A DNA stretch of 64,000 nt, taken from Caryophanales bacterium UBA6449. Lineage in GTDB: Bacteria; Bacillota_I; Bacilli_A; RFN20; CAG-288. Position 1 is the first letter of the stretch. Each line of letters starts with the position of its first letter. Where the stretch lies: the NCBI GenBank assembly GCA_002437105.1, contig DJOB01000004.1, positions 255,845-319,844 of the forward strand. Reading direction: 5' to 3'. The position numbers were made by a program, and so were the translations under genes. This document shows positions 19,722-26,851 of this stretch, piece by piece. The notes under the pieces were generated by a model, which did not search any database, had not been told where the DNA came from, and saw only the letters and a list, made by a program, of their open reading frames with translations.

Positions 19722-20827
19722 TGCGGATCGCGCTGGCGCCCAATGCCTTCAAGGGCCGGATGACCGCTCTCCAGGCGGAGCGGGTGATGGCGGAGGCGGT
19801 GCGGGCGGTGGACCCGGACGCGGAGACCGTCGCCCTGCCCATCGCCGATGGCGGAGACGGAAGCCTAGCGATGCTCCAGGCGAATGGAGCGGGTTCGATC
19901 CGCGCTCTCGAGCTCGGAAACGGACTGAGCATCCCTTTCTTGGCGCTGAAAAATGGAGGTGCAGTCCTGGAGGTGGCTACGCTGGTCGGTCTCCATCAGC
20001 TGTCCGCTATACCGCTGGCCCAGCGGACCACGGCGCGAGTCGGTCTCGCCCTCGCTTCCCTCATCGATCAGGGCTATCGAGACATCTCGATCTGCCTGGG
20101 TGGCAGCGGCACCTGCGACTATGGTCTCGGGATGATAGGAGCCTTGGGTGGAACCTGTGCGGTCAGGGGTATGGAGTGCCCTCTCGGCGTCGATTCGGTG
20201 CGGGAGGCGGACCAGCTGAATCTGGAGCGTGTGCGTGTGAAACTGGAGGGGGTGTCGGTGCACGGTCTCTACGATGCGGCGGCTCCGCTGGTGGGTCCCT
20301 GGGGCGCGGCTCAGCTCTACGCTCCGCAGAAGGGGGCTGATCCCTATCTCGTCTCTCGGCTCGAGTCCTGCGGGAAGAAGCTTCTGTCTCTTCTCTATAG
20401 TGGAGAAGAGGATAGTTCGAGTCAGCCGGGCGACGGGGCGGCCGGGGGACTCGGTTTTGCGATCCGCGCGATGCTGGGTGGAGATCTGATTCCAGGCGCC
20501 TCCGCTCTCTTCGATCTCACCTCTCTCGAGGCGCGGCTGGCCGGGGTGGACATCCTCCTTACCGGAGAGGGACGGACCGATCGTCAGACGCTGCAGGGTA
20601 AAGGACCCGCTACGATCGTCCAGCGGGCTCGATCTTTGGGTATCCGGTGCTTCCTGGTCTCGGGCTCGATCGACCTCAGCGACCGGGAGCTGGCGGGGCT
20701 GGGGCTGTCCGGCTGGGAGAGGACGGGAAGGTCGGGGCGCAAACCCGCTTCCCCGGCGGAAGCGGCGGCGGATCTGAAGGTAGCCACCGCGGCACTCCTG
20801 CGTCGTATCCGAGAAAAAGATAGGTAA
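19721..20827 (+). CDS. glxK: Glycerate kinase (GlxK family)
   Basis: Phosphorylates D-glycerate, feeding it into glycolysis. It is a 368-residue member of the GlxK/GarK family, with ALAPNAFKGRMTA at the N-terminus (the family's xPDSFKGxxxA), LPIADGGDGS, and a glycine-rich LGGSGTCDYGLGMIGALGG segment corresponding to GGSATNDGGxGxxxALG. DILLTGEGRTDRQTLQGKGP near residue 265 is the conserved catalytic region. Here ATNDGG reads GTCDYG, a change at a generally conserved position. It is the last gene of the apt-to-nfo run by overlap; a 78-base gap follows before rpmG. Confidence 0.87.
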   Translation: MRIALAPNAFKGRMTALQAERVMAEAVRAVDPDAETVALPIADGGDGSLAMLQANGAGSIRALELGNGLSIPFLALKNGGAVLEVATLVGLHQLSAIPLAQRTTARVGLALASLIDQGYRDISICLGGSGTCDYGLGMIGALGGTCAVRGMECPLGVDSVREADQLNLERVRVKLEGVSVHGLYDAAAPLVGPWGAAQLYAPQKGADPYLVSRLESCGKKLLSLLYSGEEDSSSQPGDGAAGGLGFAIRAMLGGDLIPGASALFDLTSLEARLAGVDILLTGEGRTDRQTLQGKGPATIVQRARSLGIRCFLVSGSIDLSDRELAGLGLSGWERTGRSGRKPASPAEAAADLKVATAALLRRIREKDR

Positions 20828-20905
20828 AGTTGCTGAAATCATTTGCAGTTTAGTTAACTTTGTAATATTCTATTACACGCTATTTTTCAAAGTGAGGTAA
20901 ACGAG

Positions 20906-21064
20906 ATGGCCGAAGCTAGAACTGAAATCACTCTTGTCTGCAGCGAGTGCAAGAGCGAGAACTACATCAACACCAAGAACAAGAGGACTCATGCTGCCAG
21001 GGTGGAGTGGAAGAAGTTCTGCCCCAAGTGCAACAAGTCCACTCTTCATAGAGAGAAGAAGTAG
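20906..21064 (+). CDS. rpmG: 50S ribosomal protein L33
   Basis: A 52-residue zinc-ribbon ribosomal protein. CSEC and CPKC pairs form the zinc site, with YINTKNKR and a basic C-terminus (HREKK) as in bacterial L33. ATG at 20906 is preceded by GTGAGGTAA. The gap before it contains a TTGCAG (20843) and a TATTCT (20866) 17 bases apart, a weak promoter candidate. It is followed after 14 bases by efp, so the two are probably one transcript ending at the terminator at 21658. Confidence 0.92.
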   Translation: MAEARTEITLVCSECKSENYINTKNKRTHAARVEWKKFCPKCNKSTLHREKK

Positions 21065-21078
21065 AGAGGTGAGAGAAA

Positions 21079-21651
21079 ATGGCTGATCTAATCGATTGCG
21101 GTGAGCTGACTCCCGGCAAGGTCTTCATCGACAAGGGCGAGCTGTACAGCGTCGTGGATATCGCCCACAACAAGACCGCGATGGCCAAGATGAAGCACAA
21201 GATCAAGGCCAAGAACCTGCGGACTGGCGCCATCGTCGAGATGATGAAGTTCGGCGGTGATCGGGTCGAGGCGGCCTTCCTGGACAAGGTCACCATGGAG
21301 TATCTGTATGCCGATGATGATTTCGGCTACTTCATGAACAAGGACACTTTCGATCAGATTCAGATTCCCAAGGAGCGCATCAAGTGGGAGCTGCAGTTCC
21401 TGGCTCCGAACTCCGATGTTGTCATCACCTATTTCGGAAGCGAGATCCTCGGAATCCAGCTGCCTGCGAAGGTCGCTCTGCAGGTCACCGATACCGACGA
21501 CAATGCGGTAGCGGGTGATACGGTGAACCGCGCTACCAAGGATGCGGTGCTCGAGACGGGATTTAAGCTCCGTGTTCCCCTCTTCGTCAAGCAGGGTGAG
21601 AAGGTCATCGTCCGGACCGATACGGGCGAGTACGATTCCCGTACCAAGTAG
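21079..21651 (+). CDS. efp: Elongation factor P with an atypical tip loop
   Basis: EF-P rescues ribosomes stalled on consecutive prolines. The 190-residue, three-domain protein aligns over its whole length: domain I starts LTPGKVFIDKGELYSVVD, domain II includes YLYADDDFGYFMN, and domain III ends GDTVNRATKDAVLETGFKL then EKVIVRTDTGEYDSRTK. The oddity is the domain I tip. The family's VKPGKGxAF loop aligns without gaps to NKTAMAKMK (residues 31-39), so the two glycines and proline are lost and the position of the modified Lys/Arg (E. coli Lys34) is Met35. I checked the codons (ACC GCG ATG GCC). The protein may act without the usual modification or may be specialised. Upstream rpmG and downstream terminator define a two-gene unit. 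Confidence 0.9.
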   Translation: MADLIDCGELTPGKVFIDKGELYSVVDIAHNKTAMAKMKHKIKAKNLRTGAIVEMMKFGGDRVEAAFLDKVTMEYLYADDDFGYFMNKDTFDQIQIPKERIKWELQFLAPNSDVVITYFGSEILGIQLPAKVALQVTDTDDNAVAGDTVNRATKDAVLETGFKLRVPLFVKQGEKVIVRTDTGEYDSRTK

Positions 21652-21657
21652 TTATCT

Positions 21658-21682
21658 AGCTCCTCGCGAGAGGAGCTTTTTT
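21658..21682 (+). terminator. Intrinsic terminator after efp
   Basis: An 8-bp stem AGCTCCTC (21658-21665) / GAGGAGCT (21670-21677) closed by a GCGA tetraloop, followed by six T. It lies just after the efp stop. Confidence 0.9.
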
Positions 21683-21759
21683 CGTTTCCGGCTCTTTCCG
21701 ACTGTAGAAAGGTGCCCGGTGTTGTAGAATATCCATTGTTTTAAAAAAGGAGTTTTAAA

Positions 21760-23679
21760 ATGGAAGAAAAGGAATTCTCTTGTCGTCCGCAGGACGACCT
21801 CTACACCGCGGTGAATGGCGAGTGGCTCAAGCACGCGGTCATCCCGGGCGACCAGGCGACCGTCGGCGGTTTCACGGATCTCGCCATGGGTGTCGAGAAG
21901 ATCATGATGGCGGATTTCGCTCGCTTCGCTAAGGAGGGAGCTGAGGTGCCTTCCGAGCTGGTCAGGTCGATCCGTCTCTACCGCAAGGCGCTGGATGTGG
22001 AGACCAGGGAGAAGGTCGGTCTGACCCCGATCGCTGGCGGCATCGCCCTGCTTCAGGGGATCCACGAGCTGGCCGATGTCTCCAAGCAGGCTCTGGCCCT
22101 GAAGGCCGAGCATGTCGCGCTGCCCTTCAGCGCTTTTGTCGATGTCGATGCTAAGGATTCCGATCACTACGCGATCACCTGTATGGGACCTAGCACCATC
22201 CTGCCCGACACTTCCTTCTATAAGGATCTGCAGGCGAGCGGCGGTGCGGCGCTGATGCAGGTCTGGAAGGACATGGCGGTCAAGCTCCTGAGCCAGGCCC
22301 CCGGGATCGATGCGGCTAAGGCGGCCAGCATCGCGGATGGCGCGCTCCGCTTCGATGCCCTGATCGCGACCAAGGTCAAGTCCTCCGTCGAGTGGGCCGA
22401 TTCCATTGCGGCCTACAATCCCACCACGCTCGGTGAGGCGGCCAAGCAGCTCGTGGGCTTCGATCTGGCGGGATATTTTGCCCACCGGTTCCATGTGACC
22501 GAGGCGAACACCAAGGTCATCTTCGCGGAGACCCGGTACTTCGCTAGCTTCGGCGAGATCTTCAATGCCAAGACCCTGCCCGACTACGTCGACTGGGCTC
22601 TGGCGAAACTCGTCATCCTCGCGGCGGGCTTTGCCTCCGAGGCGCAGAGGATCCAGGCTTCTACCTTCCGTCGTACCATGTACGGAATCAAGGAGGCGGC
22701 CCCGCTGGAGAAGTATGCGTATCGTACCGCGGACTCCTTCTTCGCGGATCTAGACGGTATCTACTATGGCAAGACCTATTTCGGTGCGAAGGCGAAGGAG
22801 GATGTGACCACCATCGCCAAGGATATCATCAAGGCCTACGGCAAGCGGATCGCCAGCAAGCAGTGGCTCTCTCCCGCCACCCGGAAGATGGCGCAGGTCA
22901 AGCTCTCGACCATGGTGCTCAAGCTCGGATATCCCGAGAAGGTGAGCCCCGTGTTCCAGCAGATCACCGTCGACGAGGACGACTGCTTCATGACTGCCAT
23001 CTTCAAGATCCTGAACGTGAGCGGCAAGTATTCCGATTCCCTGTTGGGTAAAGTGGTCGATCGCTCACTCTGGGTCATGCCCGCTCATCTGGTGAACGCC
23101 TGCTACAACCCCACCTCTAACGATCTCACCTTCCCCGCGGCGATCCTCCAGGCTCCCTTCTACTCCATCGAGCAGACGCGCGCCGAGAACCTCGGCGGTA
23201 TCGGCACGGTCATCGGACACGAGATCTCGCACGCTTTCGATAATAATGGTGCCCAGTTCGATGAGAAGGGCAACATCCACAACTGGTGGACTGAGGACGA
23301 CTATAAGAACTTCCGTTCGATGATCAAGGCGGAGACCGAGCAGTTCGATCACCTGCCTCTGTGCGGCAGCTTCACCTCGGGTGAACTGATCGTCTCCGAG
23401 TCCGTGGCTGACAATGGAGGTATGGGTGTCTCCCTCGAGGTCGCTCACGAGGAGGGAGTCACCGACTTCAAGCCCTTCTTCATCAACTTCGCTAGGATCT
23501 GGTGCATGAAGGCGCATGACGGTTATACTCTGACCCTGCTGAAGACCGATGTTCACGCGCCCAACTACTGGCGGGCGAACATGCAGCCCCGGAACTTCCC
23601 CGAGTGGTATGAGGCCTTCGGAGTGAAGCCGACCGACAAGATGTATCTGCCGGTCGAAAAGCGGGTTTCCATCTGGTAG
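21760..23679 (+). CDS. pepO: M13-family zinc metallopeptidase (PepO/neprilysin-like)
   Basis: Oligopeptidase of the M13 family; 639 residues, the usual bacterial length. The zinc motif is GHEISHAFDNNGAQFD (HExxH about residue 487), with the third ligand Glu in ESVADNGGM (about 547) and the NAYY/NACYNPTSNDLTFPAAIL segment upstream that binds the substrate backbone. The C-terminal half with HAPNYWRANM and NFPEWYEAFG is the conserved M13 end. There is no signal peptide or N-terminal membrane segment, so it is probably cytoplasmic, as in lactic acid bacteria. ATG at 21760 behind AAAAAAGGAG. yneF follows after 12 bases. Confidence 0.93.
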   Translation: MEEKEFSCRPQDDLYTAVNGEWLKHAVIPGDQATVGGFTDLAMGVEKIMMADFARFAKEGAEVPSELVRSIRLYRKALDVETREKVGLTPIAGGIALLQGIHELADVSKQALALKAEHVALPFSAFVDVDAKDSDHYAITCMGPSTILPDTSFYKDLQASGGAALMQVWKDMAVKLLSQAPGIDAAKAASIADGALRFDALIATKVKSSVEWADSIAAYNPTTLGEAAKQLVGFDLAGYFAHRFHVTEANTKVIFAETRYFASFGEIFNAKTLPDYVDWALAKLVILAAGFASEAQRIQASTFRRTMYGIKEAAPLEKYAYRTADSFFADLDGIYYGKTYFGAKAKEDVTTIAKDIIKAYGKRIASKQWLSPATRKMAQVKLSTMVLKLGYPEKVSPVFQQITVDEDDCFMTAIFKILNVSGKYSDSLLGKVVDRSLWVMPAHLVNACYNPTSNDLTFPAAILQAPFYSIEQTRAENLGGIGTVIGHEISHAFDNNGAQFDEKGNIHNWWTEDDYKNFRSMIKAETEQFDHLPLCGSFTSGELIVSESVADNGGMGVSLEVAHEEGVTDFKPFFINFARIWCMKAHDGYTLTLLKTDVHAPNYWRANMQPRNFPEWYEAFGVKPTDKMYLPVEKRVSIW

Positions 23680-23691
23680 AGGAAAGCAAAA

Positions 23692-23955
23692 ATGATCAAT
23701 TTTCTCGATGTTTCGCTGTCCGGCGGTGGTTTAGCCGTTATCATCATCGGCTGTGTCGTTGGCGGTTTTCTCCTCGGATTCCTCGTCATGCGCCTCATCG
23801 TCAAGAAGGAGGTGGCGCGCAACGATCCCTATAACGAGGACGTGCTCCGTGTGATGTATATGCGCATGGGGAAAAAACCTTCGGAGGCGGATCTCAAGCG
23901 TACGATCCGCATGATGAAAGAGGCTAACGGCGAACATAAGAGCCGCCGTCGGTAG
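23692..23955 (+). CDS. yneF: YneF family (UPF0154) small membrane protein
   Basis: An 87-residue protein with one N-terminal membrane helix (about 13-38, VIIIGCVVGGFLLGFLVMRLIV) followed by the family's cytosolic motif: NEDVLRVMYMRMGKKPSEADLKRTIRMM, compare NExMLRxMMxQMGxKPSxxKI. The function of the family is not well established. In B. subtilis yneF also lies in the general neighbourhood of plsY-parE-parC. Shares a bidirectional terminator with plsY, which converges on it. Confidence 0.85.
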   Translation: MINFLDVSLSGGGLAVIIIGCVVGGFLLGFLVMRLIVKKEVARNDPYNEDVLRVMYMRMGKKPSEADLKRTIRMMKEANGEHKSRRR

Positions 23956-23969
23956 AAGATCGATGAAAG

Positions 23970-24002
23970 AAAAAGGGTGCGGCGTCAGCCGAACCCTTTT
24001 TT
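23970..24002. terminator. Bidirectional intrinsic terminator between yneF and plsY
   Basis: A-run, then GGGT and CGGC (23975-23983) pairing with GCCG and ACCC (23988-23996) around a GTCA loop with one G/A mismatch, then TTTTTT. The symmetric A and T runs let it serve both converging genes. Confidence 0.85.
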
Positions 24003-24044
24003 AGTATGGATAAATCCTGCGTGGAGTAGAGGCTTCCAGGAAAC

Positions 24045-24773
24045 CTAGAAGTCCTTGCGGCTCTGCCCGGAGGCGATCTTCTGGATATTGCTGCGGTGAC
24101 GTATCACCACGAAGATGCAGGAGCTGAGGATCACCAGGAGAGCGATCCAGTCGAAGAGGAAGTAGTGGCTCCCACCTAGATTCATCCCTAGGTACTGGAA
24201 TCCGGTAAGACCCAGGGTGGTGATGACGGCGATAACGATGCCGCCCGCGGAGACGGCCACGGCCGCCGTGATCGATCCGATCGCGACCTTGTGGGAGAAC
24301 AGCAGGGCCAGCAGGAAGCAGATCAGTCCGAAGAGCATCAGGATCGGTGAGACGGCCAGGAGGAAACCGCAGGTGACCATCACGTTCTTTCCGCCTCGGA
24401 AGCGGTAGTAGATGGGGAAGGAGTGACCCAGGGCAGCGAAGAAACCCCCGACGCAGGCGAAGATGGAGATGTGGCTCGCCCCGAGGAAGTTCATCCCGCC
24501 GAAGGCGTCCGCGAGACCGGGGACGAACAGGACGATCACCAGAGGGATGAAAGCGGCGAGGAATCCCTTCACCATATCGAGGAGCATGCAGCTGAGTCCA
24601 GCCTTCCAGCCCAGGGTGCGCCAGACATTGGTGCCCCCGGGGTTGTGAGAGCCGACCGCGGTGATGTCGACCCCATGATGCTTCGCGATCAGGCGAGCGA
24701 AGGACACCCCACCAATCAGGTATCCGTAGACGGCCACGGCTAGACCGAACAAGAGAGCGTACAGCGCTGACAT
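24045..24773 (-). CDS. plsY: Glycerol-3-phosphate acyltransferase PlsY
   Basis: Integral membrane acyltransferase transferring acyl from acyl-phosphate to glycerol-3-phosphate in phospholipid synthesis. The 242-residue protein has five or more hydrophobic segments. Family motifs are GGVSFARLIAK, GSHNPGGTNVWRTLG (the GSxNxGxTNxxR motif) and GHSFPIYYRFRGGKNVMVT. It is longer than typical PlsY (about 200 residues), with extra hydrophobic residues before the last helix. The ATG at 24773 follows GAGGAGG closely, so a longer frame from 24818 is rejected. It is the only - strand gene in the left half and is divergent from parE, exactly as plsY (yneS) is from parE in B. subtilis. Confidence 0.92.
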   Translation of the reverse strand: MSALYALLFGLAVAVYGYLIGGVSFARLIAKHHGVDITAVGSHNPGGTNVWRTLGWKAGLSCMLLDMVKGFLAAFIPLVIVLFVPGLADAFGGMNFLGASHISIFACVGGFFAALGHSFPIYYRFRGGKNVMVTCGFLLAVSPILMLFGLICFLLALLFSHKVAIGSITAAVAVSAGGIVIAVITTLGLTGFQYLGMNLGGSHYFLFDWIALLVILSSCIFVVIRHRSNIQKIASGQSRKDF

Positions 24774-24868
24774 AAGGAGCCTCCTCAACTGATTTATGAT
24801 ACCCCTAATAGCCCCCAATAATTTCTTTTAGGGTAAAATCAGTAGCGTTGGGCGGAGGTTTTTAACCG

Positions 24869-26851
24869 ATGGCAGAGAGAAGGGAAAACGAAGCTTACAG
24901 CTCGGATGACCTGCGGGTTCTCAAGGGTCTCGAGCCCGTGAGACGCCGACCTGGAATGTATATTGGTTCGACCGATGCGACCGGTCTCCATCATCTGATC
25001 TGGGAGATTGTCGACAACGCGGTCGATGAGGCGAATGCGGGTTACGGCAAGAAGATCACCGTGACGATCAACACGGACGGTAGCTGCACCGTCGAGGATG
25101 CGGGACGCGGCGTCCCCTGGTCGATGAATCACAAGGAGGGACTCTCCGGTTTCGATATCATCTACCGCACCCTTCACGGCGGGGGAAAGTTCGATGAGAG
25201 CAACTACAAGTTCGCGGGCGGACTGCACGGCGTGGGCGGCGCGGTCGTCAACGCTCTTTCGACATTCATGGAGGTCCACTCCTACCGCGATGGCCAGGAG
25301 CACATGGTCCGCTTCTCGGACGGCGGTTCGAAAGAGACTCCGATCAAGCTGGTCGGCAAGACTGATCGGCGGGGGACCAAGGTCACTTTCAAGCCGGATC
25401 CCGCCATCTTTGACGACACCAATTTCGACTTCGATACCATCTGCGAGCACATCGACGATCAGGCCTGTCTCACCAAGGGTGTGGAGTTCGACCTCTTCGA
25501 CCTGCGCACCAACCGCAAAGCGGTCTACTGCTACAAGGAGGGCCTGCGGGAATTCTTCGCCAAGAGAAATACCGGCAAGACCCCGCTGATCCCCGATATC
25601 TACCTCGAGGGTGAGAAGGATGGCATCCGCCTCGAGTGCGTCTTCGGCTGGTTCAAGGATTTCTATGACGAGCGGATGTACAGCTTCGCCAACGGGGTTA
25701 GGACCCCGGAGGGTGGCCATCACGAGGCGGGTTTCCGCAAGGCGATCACCAACTCCTTCAACGGCTTCGCCCAGTCGCACAAGCTGCTCGGCCGCTCGAA
25801 TCAGTCGCTGACCGGCGACGATATTCGCGAGGGCATGATCTGCATCCTGTCGGTCTGGGTGCCGGAGACCATCCTGCAGTTCGAGGGACAGACGAAGTCC
25901 AAGCTGGGAACCAAGGAGGCGCTGCCCGCGGTCGACGCGATCGTCGAGGACTACCTGAGCCACTATCTCGAGGAGCACTCGCCCGATGCGGAGGTGGTGA
26001 TCGAGAAGGCGCTGCAGGCGCGGGAGACCCGCCAGAAGGCGGCTGAGGCCCGCGAGAAGGAGCGGAATAAGTATCGGGCGGGGAACAAGGTTCTCCTCTC
26101 CGGTAAACTCACTCCGCCCTCCTCGAAGGACTATCGCGACAATGAGCTGTTCATCGTCGAGGGAGATTCGGCCGGCGGCTCCGCGAAGAAGGCTCGCGAC
26201 CCTGCGCATCAGGGAATTCTCCCCCTGCGCGGAAAGCCCAAGAATACGGCGGAGGTATCCGAGGCGGAAGACCTTTTGGACAACAAGGAGCTGGCCGACC
26301 TGATCACCACGATCGGGGCGGGATTCGATTCCAGCTTCAAGCTCAAGGATATTCACTACGGCAAGGTCATCATCATGACCGATGCTGATGATGATGGTTT
26401 CCATATTCGAAACCTGCTGCTCGCCTTCTTCTTCACCCACATGCGTCCGCTCGTCGAGTCCGGACACGTCTATGTCGCCATGCCTCCCCTCTATCGTGTC
26501 TACAACGACAAGAAGGAGATCTACTGCTGGGACGATAACGATCTGGCGCGCGCCCGGGAGGAGATCGGCAAGGGCTACGAGATCAACCGATTCAAGGGAT
26601 TGGGCGAGATGTCCGCGAGCCAGCTCGGCGTGACCACGATGCGTGAGCCCTATCGCCGCCTCTGCAAGGTCGATATCCCCCAGGATGATGAGGGGGAGTC
26701 GCAGGACAAGGTCGCCCTCTTCATGGGTAAGGATGCCGATCGGCGCAAGGATTGGATCGCGAGCAATATCGATTTCGGTTATCGCGAGGACTATTTCGAG
26801 AAGCTGAAGAAGGGACAGGAGGCTACTCTCGATGGCAGCAAGGAAAACTAG
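24869..26851 (+). CDS. parE: DNA topoisomerase IV subunit B
   Basis: ATPase subunit of topoisomerase IV, which decatenates daughter chromosomes. The 660-residue protein has the GHKL ATPase (EIVDNAVDEA, DAGRGVPWS, GGLHGVGGAVVNALS), transducer, and TOPRIM region (VEGDSAGGSAKKARD, IIMTDADDDGFHI) and ends IASNIDFGYREDYF. Called ParE rather than GyrB from the short C-terminal region, similarity to the B. subtilis ParE segments recalled, and linkage plsY-parE-parC. ATG at 24869 with GGCGGAGG upstream. A TAAAAT at 24834 could be its -10, without a clear -35. It overlaps parC by 20 bases. Confidence 0.93.
   Translation: MAERRENEAYSSDDLRVLKGLEPVRRRPGMYIGSTDATGLHHLIWEIVDNAVDEANAGYGKKITVTINTDGSCTVEDAGRGVPWSMNHKEGLSGFDIIYRTLHGGGKFDESNYKFAGGLHGVGGAVVNALSTFMEVHSYRDGQEHMVRFSDGGSKETPIKLVGKTDRRGTKVTFKPDPAIFDDTNFDFDTICEHIDDQACLTKGVEFDLFDLRTNRKAVYCYKEGLREFFAKRNTGKTPLIPDIYLEGEKDGIRLECVFGWFKDFYDERMYSFANGVRTPEGGHHEAGFRKAITNSFNGFAQSHKLLGRSNQSLTGDDIREGMICILSVWVPETILQFEGQTKSKLGTKEALPAVDAIVEDYLSHYLEEHSPDAEVVIEKALQARETRQKAAEAREKERNKYRAGNKVLLSGKLTPPSSKDYRDNELFIVEGDSAGGSAKKARDPAHQGILPLRGKPKNTAEVSEAEDLLDNKELADLITTIGAGFDSSFKLKDIHYGKVIIMTDADDDGFHIRNLLLAFFFTHMRPLVESGHVYVAMPPLYRVYNDKKEIYCWDDNDLARAREEIGKGYEINRFKGLGEMSASQLGVTTMREPYRRLCKVDIPQDDEGESQDKVALFMGKDADRRKDWIASNIDFGYREDYFEKLKKGQEATLDGSKEN

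Noticed and set aside
21079..21651. EF-P tip change as a sequencing or frame error
   Set aside because: The reading frame is intact on both sides, alignment to the family needs no gap, and the loop codons are clean substitutions.
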